This document shows, one piece after another, positions 43,699 to 51,165 of a stretch of 64,000 nt of DNA. Every line of letters starts with the position of its first letter. Within the stretch, counting starts at the first letter, position 1. A program made the position numbers and the translations under genes. Where the stretch lies: positions 1 through 64,000 of the forward strand of contig NZ_BJDO01000006.1 in the NCBI RefSeq assembly GCF_005405185.1, in the 5' to 3' direction. Below the pieces are notes generated by a model. The model did no database searches, was not told where the DNA came from, and worked only from the letters and a program-made list of their open reading frames with translations. The DNA is from Secundilactobacillus hailunensis. GTDB taxonomy: Bacteria; Bacillota; Bacilli; Lactobacillales; Lactobacillaceae.

Positions 43699-44349
43699 GT
43701 GACACTAACAACTGCAGAAAAATATTTACTCATAACGGAACGCATTGGTAAGAAGCCAATGCTACGGACGCGATTTACGAGTCAATCCTACTTTGTGCTA
43801 GCCGTTTTTTTAGATTTGGTGGCGGATAACGTTATCCAAATACAAGGTAACAAAGTGGTATTTGATAACGATCGCCAATTGCCGGACTATCTCACGATCT
43901 TTGTTAAAGAGCTGACTGATTGTCTCGCAAAGGATGATCAGTTAACGAGCGCGTTAAAGCCAATTACCAGTTGGGACATTGCGAATCAAACCTATGATGG
44001 TATTGGGGCGCAATTACGTGCAGCTAAACAGGTCCAGCGGGTGATCTTTCAGAATAATCTCAAACCGCACGTGATCTATGAACCCACTGATTCAGCGCGT
44101 GCAGCCGTTAAATCGTGGCTACTTGATAATTTCAACGCGAGTGTCCCAGATACGGCAGCACTAAATCTATTTGAAATCCTAGCCCAGATGGATGCGTTAA
44201 AATGGGTGATCACCGATGAACAGGAGCGGACAAGACTGTTAGAAAAAGTAGATCGCCAGTCAGCGCTAAAACAGATCAAAAGCATTAGTGAGACGGCTGC
44301 AGAAGTGATCACGCAAAAGCGGTTTTGGCTGGATTCCTGGTTGAGCTAA
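43699..44349 (+). CDS. Hypothetical protein, possibly GPP34-like
   Basis: A 216-residue cytoplasmic, mostly helical protein that I do not firmly recognise. The pattern EKYLLITERIGKKP followed by YFVLAVFLDLVADNVIQIQGNKVV resembles the start of the GPP34/GOLPH3-like domain, which in bacteria is uncharacterised; this is a weak suggestion. GTG start with AAGGAGG 10 nt upstream. No membrane segment, no metal motif. It is single, divergent from the acyltransferase gene. Confidence 0.6.
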   Translation: MTLTTAEKYLLITERIGKKPMLRTRFTSQSYFVLAVFLDLVADNVIQIQGNKVVFDNDRQLPDYLTIFVKELTDCLAKDDQLTSALKPITSWDIANQTYDGIGAQLRAAKQVQRVIFQNNLKPHVIYEPTDSARAAVKSWLLDNFNASVPDTAALNLFEILAQMDALKWVITDEQERTRLLEKVDRQSALKQIKSISETAAEVITQKRFWLDSWLS

Positions 44350-44590
44350 TTATAGTAATAACGAACCATAAATTTTTGGCATTTTTAGCATATAAAAATA
44401 CTATTTTTTATAAAAATATTTAATATATTCAAAAAATACTGCATATAATGTACGTCATATTAGTGTCGTTACACATAATCACGTAGTTGCCCCTCTTGTC
44501 ATTTTTTATAAGAATTTAAGTAGAAATGTTTGACTCAGGCAATCAATGTCGCTATATTTGTCCATAAGCTAGACGGATTCAATGAGATCT
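44350..44590. other. AT-rich gene-free sequence
   Basis: This is the start of a 1.8-kb gap with no long ORF. It is very AT-rich, with a TATAAT near 44453 that could be a promoter for the downstream small ORF. Nothing else is supported. Confidence 0.4.
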
Positions 44591-44614
44591 TCAGGTAAGG
44601 GGGAATTTACCTGA
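44591..44614 (+). promoter_or_regulatory. G-rich-loop hairpin upstream of a small ORF
   Basis: Perfect 8-bp stem TCAGGTAA/TTACCTGA with loop GGGGGAAT, and another GGGGGG at ~44638. It resembles the 5' hairpins of the protease genes. Confidence 0.5.
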
Positions 44615-44751
44615 TCAAAGTTAGTCTGGTGATGTGAGGGGGGATTGCTTTTAGGCTAAGAAAGTTAATAGACATTGTTATCTGGCATAATTTGAATGCA
44701 CATGATGAATTTTTCGTTAGCTTAGATGGTTTGATTATGGAGGAAGTAAAA

Positions 44752-44856
44752 TTGAAAAATCCGGGTGTACCCCAACACATAATGGTTGAGCGTACGTGTA
44801 GTTTAGTCTGCTTTCACCCTTACACTATAGGCAAGAATTGGGTTAAACGACATTAG
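44752..44856 (+). CDS. Candidate 34-residue peptide gene
   Basis: A TTG-initiated frame with GGAGG 8 nt upstream, encoding a basic peptide that starts MKNPGVPQHIMVERTC and ends IGKNWVKRH. It has two Cys separated by three residues (TCSLVCF) and is preceded by a G-loop hairpin and followed by a terminator. There is no double-glycine leader and no modification or export gene adjacent. It may be a signalling or toxin-like peptide, or a chance ORF. The ribosome site and start context resemble those of the five-codon frame at 45793. Confidence 0.4.
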   Translation: MKNPGVPQHIMVERTCSLVCFHPYTIGKNWVKRH

Positions 44857-44933
44857 TTTGTTCATACCTTAACAATTATGACACCCACTTATTTCAGTAG
44901 CGGCATAATCATCATGGACAATTGAATTGATTA

Positions 44934-44966
44934 GAAGCAGTTGCCGAATGGGGTGGCTGCTTTTTT
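44934..44966 (+). terminator. Terminator after the small ORF
   Basis: Stem agcagttgcc/ggtggctgct (wobbles) followed by T6. Confidence 0.7.
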
Positions 44967-45120
44967 GATTTAAAAAGAGTGTTATAAGTTGATCTATCAC
45001 GATTAGTTTAACGTTTTACTAACGAGAATTGACAGTTTATTAACTTTGCAGGATAGGGTTACAATTAAGTAAATTTGATTACTTAGTTAACTTACAGGTA
45101 ATAATAATGTTGTAAAAGGC

Positions 45121-45149
45121 TTGATATTATCCAAACTATGTGATAGATT
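45121..45149 (+). promoter_or_regulatory. Promoter of a third small-RNA copy
   Basis: TTGATA, 17-nt spacer, TAGATT. Confidence 0.6.
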
Positions 45150-45155
45150 ATATAT

Positions 45156-45262
45156 ATACTTAAGAACGAAAGAGTTAATTTAAATGCTCAGTTCTAACGT
45201 TGGTTAGGACACGACCCGTTCTCGGAGGCTTAAAAGCCGGCCGAATGAATGGGTCTTTTTGT
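45156..45262 (+). ncRNA. Candidate small RNA related to the 5' domain of the tandem RNAs
   Basis: It shares TGCTCAGttCTAA...TTAGgACACGACCCG with both tandem units: hairpin ctaac/gttag, then gaccc/gggtc with inner cgg-aggctt/aagcc-ccg. Here the second stem runs into T5, so it is a complete terminator-ended RNA of about 100 nt. Loops differ, while the pairing is kept. Confidence 0.6.
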
Positions 45263-45289
45263 TCTTATCTTCGATTTATTGATTTCGGG

Positions 45290-45690
45290 GGACTCGTGAA
45301 TTAATAGGTCTAGTGAGAAAAATGAAGAAGCTTGCTAAGATGTTGCAGATACTGTGTTGTGGTGATTGATTCGGTGAATGTGTCACTAGTCATCAGCACG
45401 AGATCATGATGTGGAGATTATGATCGAGGTATTGGACGCCTTGTGAGCAGTACCGTCCTAATGTGGTTGGAGGCCACAGTGGAGTAATTAGCAGTATGAA
45501 CCCAGGGAATTCATATTGCTTGAATCGCATTGATAAAACACGTTCAATGCACAGTCAGGTGGCTGTGCGCTCTCTGTTGGGTGTGTTATGGATGAGGTCC
45601 GAGTTACTCTAAGATGTGTATAGCGTCAAATAAAAGATTCGCTTTACTAGTCTGAAGAAGACAGCCAAGCGAATCTTTTATTTTGTCTAA
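45290..45690 (+). ncRNA. Candidate structured RNA ended by a strong terminator
   Basis: No supported ORF. Serial hairpins can be read: gatcatgat/attatgatc, gtgg/ccac, gtatgaa/ttcatat, gcattga/ttcaatgc and gcacag/ctgtgc. It ends in a perfect 17-bp stem aaataaaagattcgctt (45628-45644) with its complement (45667-45683). I do not recognise it as tmRNA, 6S, RNase P or SRP RNA. Confidence 0.45.
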
Positions 45691-45792
45691 AAGGGCAAAA
45701 AAAAGATCACCCGGGGGAGGGTGGTCTTTGTAGGAGTAGGCATTTTCGTGATGGGGTTCACGGAAATATAAATTTTACTTTGGAGGAGTAAA

Positions 45793-45810
45793 ATGAAAAA
45801 GCTCACTTAA
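45793..45810 (+). CDS. Five-codon ORF followed by a hairpin
   Basis: ATG AAA AAG CTC ACT TAA with GGAGG 7 nt upstream, followed at once by aatatctt/aagatatt. It may be a leader peptide or the remnant of a small-peptide gene. The rest of the sequence to 46140 shows nothing I can name. Confidence 0.3.
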   Translation: MKKLT

Positions 45811-46139
45811 TATCTTCCTTTAAGATATTAGGCTATGGTCATAATATAGTCTCTAAATGTGAAGAAAGTGTGAAGATGACATAACAAATCGCGACCTATC
45901 CCTGAAATCTTGATAGTTAATGCCACCAACGGTTTGAACCAATATGGTTTGATTGATTTTCGGTGATTATCTTGGTATGGCTATAATTGCTGACAACATA
46001 GGGATACCAACACTTATACCTAATTAATTAAGCGACTAATAGCGTATCCGTCGAAAACTTTTTTAGCGTGATTTTATTGGCGCTTTAAATGTTACATTTA
46101 TATTACAAAAATATTTTTGCCTAATTTGAGTCCCTAATA

Positions 46140-46189
46140 TTGAAATCCCATGTATTAGTGATATAGTGTAATAGAAAACTAGTACACTA
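46140..46189 (+). promoter_or_regulatory. Promoter and YtrA-type operator of the GntR-ABC operon
   Basis: TTGAAA, 16-nt spacer, TATAGT (46162-46167). The inverted repeat TAGTGTA-N12-TACACTA (46164-46189) overlaps the -10 and matches operators of YtrA-subfamily repressors, implying autoregulation. Confidence 0.75.
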
Positions 46190-46208
46190 ACTAAGGAGGA
46201 TAGCTAAA

Positions 46209-46598
46209 ATGGAATTTGATGACAAGGTGCCTATTTATTACCAGATTAAAACGGCTATCTATGATCAAATCATTTCTGGCCAATTAGCACCCGGTGATAA
46301 GCTTCCTGCAATCCGGCAACTGGCAGTGTCCATGACGGTCAATGTAAACACCGTGCAGCGGGCTTTAAGCGAGATGATTACTGAAGGTGTGATCATTTCG
46401 AGACGTGGTCGCGGGAACTTTGTGACTGATAACGCGCAGGTCGTCGAACAGCTGAAGCAGCAGCTAATAACCAGTTATTTAAAGCAACTTTATGATCGGC
46501 TTCATCGGCTGAACATTAGCGATGAACAGATGATTGCCGAATTAACGGTATATATTGAAAGGCAGGGGGATTCAAATGGCAACGACATTGAAGATTGA
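46209..46598 (+). CDS. GntR-family regulator, YtrA subfamily
   Basis: A 129-residue repressor: a GntR winged helix (VPIYYQIKTAIYDQIISGQL, then AIRQLAVSMTVNVNTVQRAL) and only a short ~50-residue helical tail for dimerisation, as in YtrA. AAGGAGGA precedes the ATG. It heads an operon with an ATPase and a permease, and overlaps the ATPase gene by 23 nt. In bacilli such operons respond to cell-wall antibiotics. Confidence 0.92.
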   Translation: MEFDDKVPIYYQIKTAIYDQIISGQLAPGDKLPAIRQLAVSMTVNVNTVQRALSEMITEGVIISRRGRGNFVTDNAQVVEQLKQQLITSYLKQLYDRLHRLNISDEQMIAELTVYIERQGDSNGNDIED

Positions 46599-47289
46599 AC
46601 AGTTGAATTATCGTAAGAACCTCAAGAAAATCTTAACGGATGTGTCCTTATCATTATCGGGGAATAAAATCGTTGGTCTATTAGGTGAGAACGGTGCGGG
46701 TAAAACGACCTTAATGCGCCTGATTGCCGGGCTGGCGAAGAACGCTCGTGGCACGGTCACGATCAACGGTGATAGTAACTTGGCTAACCGCAAAAGTTTG
46801 ATCAGTTACAGTGATCCGTTAGGCGGGATCGCAACTAACAAGCGAATCAGTGACGTTAAACAGTTTTATAGCAGGGTCTATCCTGATTTTGATGAACAGA
46901 AATATACGCAAATGGCGTCGTTTTTAAAACTAGACGAATCGCAGCGCCTATCAGCCTTATCAAAAGGAACCCGGGAAAAATTAGTGATCAGCCTGACGCT
47001 TGCTCGGCAAACGAGTGTGTATTTACTGGATGAACCGTTTAGCGGGATTGACAGCATGAGCCGCAAAAAGATCATTAATAGTATTATTCAGTGGAAACCA
47101 GCTGATTCACTGATGCTCATCAGTGACCACTACGTTTCTGAAATTGCCCCAATCCTAGACGAGATCGTGATTATTAAAGACGATAAGGTTGCCGTACATA
47201 AGGCGGCCGATGAGATTCGTGAAGAAAGCGGTCAGAGTATCGAAGATTATTACGAAAGTTTATATGGGGAGGCTGATATCAATGACTAA
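46576..47289 (+). CDS. ABC transporter ATP-binding protein
   Basis: A 237-residue ATPase with Walker A GENGAGKTT near residue 37, a Q-loop-like SYSDPLG, a variant signature LSKGTREKL and Walker B VYLLDEPFSGID. The SKGT signature is typical of the YtrB/BcrA-like exporters linked to GntR repressors. The ATG at 46576 follows AGGGGG and overlaps the regulator gene. Its 3' end overlaps the permease gene by 8 nt, so all three genes are translationally coupled. Confidence 0.92.
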   Translation: MATTLKIEQLNYRKNLKKILTDVSLSLSGNKIVGLLGENGAGKTTLMRLIAGLAKNARGTVTINGDSNLANRKSLISYSDPLGGIATNKRISDVKQFYSRVYPDFDEQKYTQMASFLKLDESQRLSALSKGTREKLVISLTLARQTSVYLLDEPFSGIDSMSRKKIINSIIQWKPADSLMLISDHYVSEIAPILDEIVIIKDDKVAVHKAADEIREESGQSIEDYYESLYGEADIND

Positions 47290-48040
47290 GTTTACGGCAC
47301 TAGTACCCGCTTTACTGCGGGACAGATTTAAATCAATCAACCGGATCATTGTTTTGTTCCTGGTAGTCGTTGTAGTGAATGGTGTCATGCTGGCCATTCA
47401 AAACGGGGTGGCTAATCTTGGCACCGGGTTAATGGGTGCTATTGGCTTTTGGAGTTCATTAGCCTTCTTGATTGTCTTCATTCGAATGGCCATGTACAAC
47501 GAAAGCGTTTATCAGAGTGATGCCATTCGATTAATTCCGACTAGTGATACTAAAATCTATCTGGGTAGTTTAAGCGCCACGGTTATTGGCATGCTGTATT
47601 TTGGCGTCGTCCAGGCTGTGATCAACGCAATTGTCGCGTTTGCAAGTGGTAACTGGAGTAATTATTTTATGTCTTCAGATGGCGGTCTCAGTACAATGAA
47701 AATCATTGAAATTGTGCTTATGACGCTGTTGATCTTTGTGGCTTCCATCGTGATGGTTTGGACCACGATTTCATTGATTCATTTGATCATTCTAAGTATT
47801 GGCGCATTTCTGCCAATTGGCCGTCAACGGCTAATTCGCGGGATCTTATACATTGTCGTCAGTTTAGCGATTATCCGGACTGCTGTCGGCGTCTTTCATA
47901 TCTACGGCATGGTAATGAGTGGACTTTCAGTTGGCTGGGGGACAGCCTTTGCCAGCCTAGGTGCTATCGTGTTAGTGGCTGTGCTGGAATCAGTTGCTAA
48001 CGTTTTATTAATGAATAAATTCGTTGAAACGGCACAGTAA
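47282..48040 (+). CDS. ABC transporter permease
   Basis: A 252-residue membrane protein with about six hydrophobic segments, an ABC-2-type permease partner of the preceding ATPase. The true start is the ATG at 47282 (GGGGAGG upstream), which overlaps the ATPase stop; longer in-frame extensions have no ribosome site. The substrate is unknown; relatives expel or sense peptide antibiotics acting on the envelope. Confidence 0.88.
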   Translation: MTKFTALVPALLRDRFKSINRIIVLFLVVVVVNGVMLAIQNGVANLGTGLMGAIGFWSSLAFLIVFIRMAMYNESVYQSDAIRLIPTSDTKIYLGSLSATVIGMLYFGVVQAVINAIVAFASGNWSNYFMSSDGGLSTMKIIEIVLMTLLIFVASIVMVWTTISLIHLIILSIGAFLPIGRQRLIRGILYIVVSLAIIRTAVGVFHIYGMVMSGLSVGWGTAFASLGAIVLVAVLESVANVLLMNKFVETAQ

Positions 48041-48049
48041 TTTTGCAGC

Positions 48050-48078
48050 TTGCTTTCTTCTCATTAAATTGTTAAAAT
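48050..48078 (+). promoter_or_regulatory. Promoter of the Phe leader and permease
   Basis: TTGCTT, 17-nt spacer, TAAAAT; transcript start expected near 48085. Confidence 0.7.
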
Positions 48079-48110
48079 ACTCTCATACACAACGAAGGGG
48101 GTGCCACAAT

Positions 48111-48191
48111 ATGCTAATGAATCGGGATCAATTAACGACACAACGATTTTTCTTCTTCTTTAACCAGCCTGGTTATCTACCAGTAAGTTAG
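48111..48191 (+). CDS. Phenylalanine-rich leader peptide
   Basis: A 26-codon ORF with AAGGGGGTG upstream. Codons 13-17 are TTT TTC TTC TTC TTT, five Phe in a row (48147-48161), followed by AACCAGCC and a stop at 48191. The bases 48159-48169, which begin within the last Phe codon, are exactly complementary to 48259-48269. This is the structure of an attenuation leader peptide; translation speed over the Phe codons would set the RNA fold and hence read-through into the permease gene. Confidence 0.8.
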   Translation: MLMNRDQLTTQRFFFFFNQPGYLPVS

Positions 48192-48304
48192 AGAAGTTGC
48201 TATTGGCATGGCACTTACACTTACGGTCAGACGGCTAGGCGAAACGCTTGGGCTGTCTGGCTGGTTAAAAACACCAGCGGACAACGTGGTCCCTGGTGTT
48301 TTTT
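48159..48304 (+). promoter_or_regulatory. Attenuator with competing stems and terminator
   Basis: Three exclusive pairings: TTTAACCAGCC (48159-48169) with GGCTGGTTAAA (48259-48269); GCTGGT (48260-48265) with ACCAGC (48273-48278), an antiterminator; and ACACCAG (48271-48277) with CTGGTGT (48293-48299) plus T6, the terminator. A hairpin of GACGGCTAGGCG with CGCTTGGGCTGTC lies between. Confidence 0.8.
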
Positions 48305-48360
48305 GTTTGGCTGATCGTTGGTGTTCACGGTTTGATTGAAAGTCATGAGGAGGAACAGGT

Positions 48361-49770
48361 ATGGAGAACACAACGGTCTCAAAAATATTTGGTCGACTAA
48401 CTAAAAAAGAGTCACTCGACCGGTATCTAGATAAGGATAGTTTATTAGAAAAGTCGATGGACGCTAAGGATCTGTTATTACTGGGAGTTGGTACCGTGAT
48501 TGGAACGGGGATCTTTATTCTTCCCGGTACGGTTGCGGCTTTATATAGCGGGCCCGGGATCGTTTTATCATTTGTTTTAGCAGCCTTAGTCTGTGCCACC
48601 GCTGCCATGTGTTACGCGGAATTTTCATCCGCGTTACCCGTTGCCGGCAGTGCCTATTCATACGGGAACATTGTGTTCGGTGAATTTATTGGCTGGGTGA
48701 TTGGCTGGGCGCTGGTCCTGGAGTACATGTTATCCGTGGCGGCCGTTTCTACTGGCTGGTCGGCTTATTTGGTGTCATTTTTAAAGGGTGTTGGTATTAC
48801 GGTACCTAAGGCGATTACCGGCAGCTTCGATCCAGCTCACGGCACTTATTTCAATTTATTTGCAATTCTGATCGTGCTGGCTATTAGTTTATTGCTGACC
48901 CAGGGCGTTAAAACGACTACCCGAATCAATAACATTATTGTGGTGGCTAAAATCTTCATTATTCTATTGTTTGTGGTTGTTGGTATTTTCTACGTCAAAC
49001 CAAGTAACTGGCATCCATTTGCGCCATATGGTGCTCATGGAATCATGCGGGGCGCTTCATTAGTGTTCTATGCCTATCTAGGGTTTGACTGTGTTTCGGC
49101 TTCCGCAGCGGAAGTGAAGAATCCGCGGCGCAACATGCCAATCGGTATTTTGGGGACCCTGATCATCTGTACGATACTCTACATGGCAGTTGCCGCTGTC
49201 TTAACTGGGATGGTCTCTTATACAAAATTAAACGTGGCTGCACCAGTTTCCTTTGCACTGCAAATCGTGAACCAAAACTGGGTTGCTGGCGTCGTTTCAA
49301 TTGGGGCTTTAGCCGGAATGTTCACGATGATGCTCTCGATGATCTATAGTTCGTCACGGCTGATCTATTCCATTGGCCGGGACGGTCTATTACCTAAGGG
49401 TTTAGGGAAAATCAGTATGAAACACCAAGTGCCTAGTCATGGTTTGCTGGCGGTCACCATCGTGATTGCCATCATGGGTGGCTTGGTCTCATTAGACCGG
49501 TTAACTCAGTTAGTTAACATTGGAACCTTAATTGCCTTCACCATGATGTCCTTGGGTGTGTTGCCATTACGGAAACGTAAAGACATTGCCAATACGGGCT
49601 TCAAGGTCCCGTTATATCCATATCTGCCGATCATTTCTGCTGGGCTATGCATCTGGATGCTACTCCAGTTGCCTTTAGAGACCTGGGTCGTTTCCGGTAT
49701 CTGGTTTGCTATTGGCGTCATTATTTACGCAACCTATGGCGTTTGGCACAGTCAATTACGTAAAAATTAA
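48361..49770 (+). CDS. APC-family amino-acid permease (YfnA/CAT-like)
   Basis: A 469-residue permease with about 12 membrane helices. The conserved GVGTVIGTGIFILPG is in helix 1, and the family pattern FYAYLGFDCVSASAAEVKNPRRNMPIGI in the middle is characteristic of the cationic amino acid transporter group (YfnA, BcaP), whose members move branched-chain, aromatic or basic amino acids. GAGGAGG precedes the ATG. The Phe-rich attenuator upstream suggests phenylalanine is a substrate. It is monocistronic. Confidence 0.9.
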   Translation: MENTTVSKIFGRLTKKESLDRYLDKDSLLEKSMDAKDLLLLGVGTVIGTGIFILPGTVAALYSGPGIVLSFVLAALVCATAAMCYAEFSSALPVAGSAYSYGNIVFGEFIGWVIGWALVLEYMLSVAAVSTGWSAYLVSFLKGVGITVPKAITGSFDPAHGTYFNLFAILIVLAISLLLTQGVKTTTRINNIIVVAKIFIILLFVVVGIFYVKPSNWHPFAPYGAHGIMRGASLVFYAYLGFDCVSASAAEVKNPRRNMPIGILGTLIICTILYMAVAAVLTGMVSYTKLNVAAPVSFALQIVNQNWVAGVVSIGALAGMFTMMLSMIYSSSRLIYSIGRDGLLPKGLGKISMKHQVPSHGLLAVTIVIAIMGGLVSLDRLTQLVNIGTLIAFTMMSLGVLPLRKRKDIANTGFKVPLYPYLPIISAGLCIWMLLQLPLETWVVSGIWFAIGVIIYATYGVWHSQLRKN

Positions 49771-49777
49771 ATTCAAC

Positions 49778-49829
49778 TAAAAATGGCTGACTCGGTAATC
49801 TTTCAAGATTACTGAGTCAGTCATTTTTT
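49778..49829. terminator. Terminator between the permease and LCP genes
   Basis: Stem aaaaatggctgactcggtaatctt/aagattactgagtcagtcattttt, bidirectional. Confidence 0.92.
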
Positions 49830-49838
49830 GGCTACTGC

Positions 49839-50927
49839 TTAATTATTGGTTTGGATAGTGTTAGCGTTATTGGAAGCAGAATTGTTATCGTAAACCGTAT
49901 AAACTGGGTTATTACCGGAATTCCAATCGAAACCGTTCTTCGTGTTGAGTTTATTTTGCTGTACGTTGAAGTTATTTAACGGTTTCTTCGATTCACCAAG
50001 GGAAGTTCGCAAGAGGTCTGAAGTGTTCTGGAGCGTCTTGGTAGCAGGGACTTGGTAAGCAGCATCGTTAATGTAGGCGCCAATCCCCTGTAAGCTTGAT
50101 TTCTTCACGTGCTTGACAGAGTCTTTATCGTGTTCGGCCAGGCTGATCATATCGTTAAAGGATAAGTTCGTTTTCATGTTGCTGGACAGTAAGCTGAGTA
50201 ACTTCTGGTACATGGCGACGTTACCGGATTTAGTCACTTTCTTAACAACTTGCTGAATGACTTGTTGCTGACGTTGTTGACGGCCATAATCACCCTTAGG
50301 ATCTTCATAACGCATCCGTGAAAATGCCAAAGCCTGTTTACCGTTTAAATGTGCTTTACCCTTTGTAAAGGACATATGGGTATGTGAATCGCTCCACGAG
50401 AAGGGCACGTTGACCTCGATGCCACCGATTGCGTTAACCACTTTTTCCAGACCGCCCATATTGATCAAGACGTAATAGTTCATTGGAACGCCCACCAGTT
50501 TTTCAACCGTCTTCATGGAAGTCGAAGCACCGCCAACCGTATAGGCCGCGTTAATTTTTTCAGTGTCATTAGTGCCGTCGATCTTAACCAGCGTGTCGCG
50601 TGGAATGCTGACCATCGTGGCTTTCTTAGTTTTGGGATTGATAGTGACCACCATGATCGTATCGGTCCGGCCCTTATCAGTCCGACCAAGAGCACCGGTA
50701 TCAGTCCCCATCAGTAAAATGCTGACAGGCTTAGAATTCGAAACCTTCGCACGATTGGCACCGTGAGCGGCAGAATAGGTGTGATCAATGCTGGATTTAG
50801 TCTGATAGGCAACATAGGCGCCCCCAAGACCAATGATGGCAACGAGTGCGACCAGTGTCCAGACGATGATCCGCCGTATTCTTGAATGTTGTTTTGGTGC
50901 CGAGTGTTTCGGGCTTTGATTCTGCAT
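49839..50927 (-). CDS. LytR-CpsA-Psr family cell-wall glycopolymer ligase
   Basis: A 362-residue protein with a short basic cytoplasmic tail, one membrane helix (residues ~22-45) and an extracytoplasmic LCP domain. The core motifs MGTDTGALGRTDKGRTDTI, VSIPRDTLV and LAFSRMRYEDPKGDYGRQQR include the Arg and Asp residues that bind the lipid pyrophosphate. LCP enzymes attach teichoic acids or polysaccharide to peptidoglycan. The C-terminus is Asn-rich and disordered. AAGGAG precedes the ATG. It is monocistronic. Confidence 0.93.
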   Translation of the reverse strand: MQNQSPKHSAPKQHSRIRRIIVWTLVALVAIIGLGGAYVAYQTKSSIDHTYSAAHGANRAKVSNSKPVSILLMGTDTGALGRTDKGRTDTIMVVTINPKTKKATMVSIPRDTLVKIDGTNDTEKINAAYTVGGASTSMKTVEKLVGVPMNYYVLINMGGLEKVVNAIGGIEVNVPFSWSDSHTHMSFTKGKAHLNGKQALAFSRMRYEDPKGDYGRQQRQQQVIQQVVKKVTKSGNVAMYQKLLSLLSSNMKTNLSFNDMISLAEHDKDSVKHVKKSSLQGIGAYINDAAYQVPATKTLQNTSDLLRTSLGESKKPLNNFNVQQNKLNTKNGFDWNSGNNPVYTVYDNNSASNNANTIQTNN

Positions 50928-51165
50928 ATTTAACTCCTTAATGTTAATCAGATTAGTAAAACATATCGTGTTTAGAAATATAGTTATAACACACGTAAGA
51001 CTTAAGAATAAAGTATAAACGTTATCTTTTGAAGTTCAAATAAATTTTCATAAATAAAACTTAAAGGATTTAGCAATCATGCAGTAAATCATAGGTGTAA
51101 TTAATGTTAACTGCGTAATGGTTGCATTATACTAAATTTTGAAGTATTTGTTTAGAAAGGATCTG

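Noticed and set aside
45324-45371. A 15-codon frame MKKLAKMLQILCCGD
   Set aside because: Only a weak GTGAG upstream and it sits inside a structured RNA candidate; likely chance.
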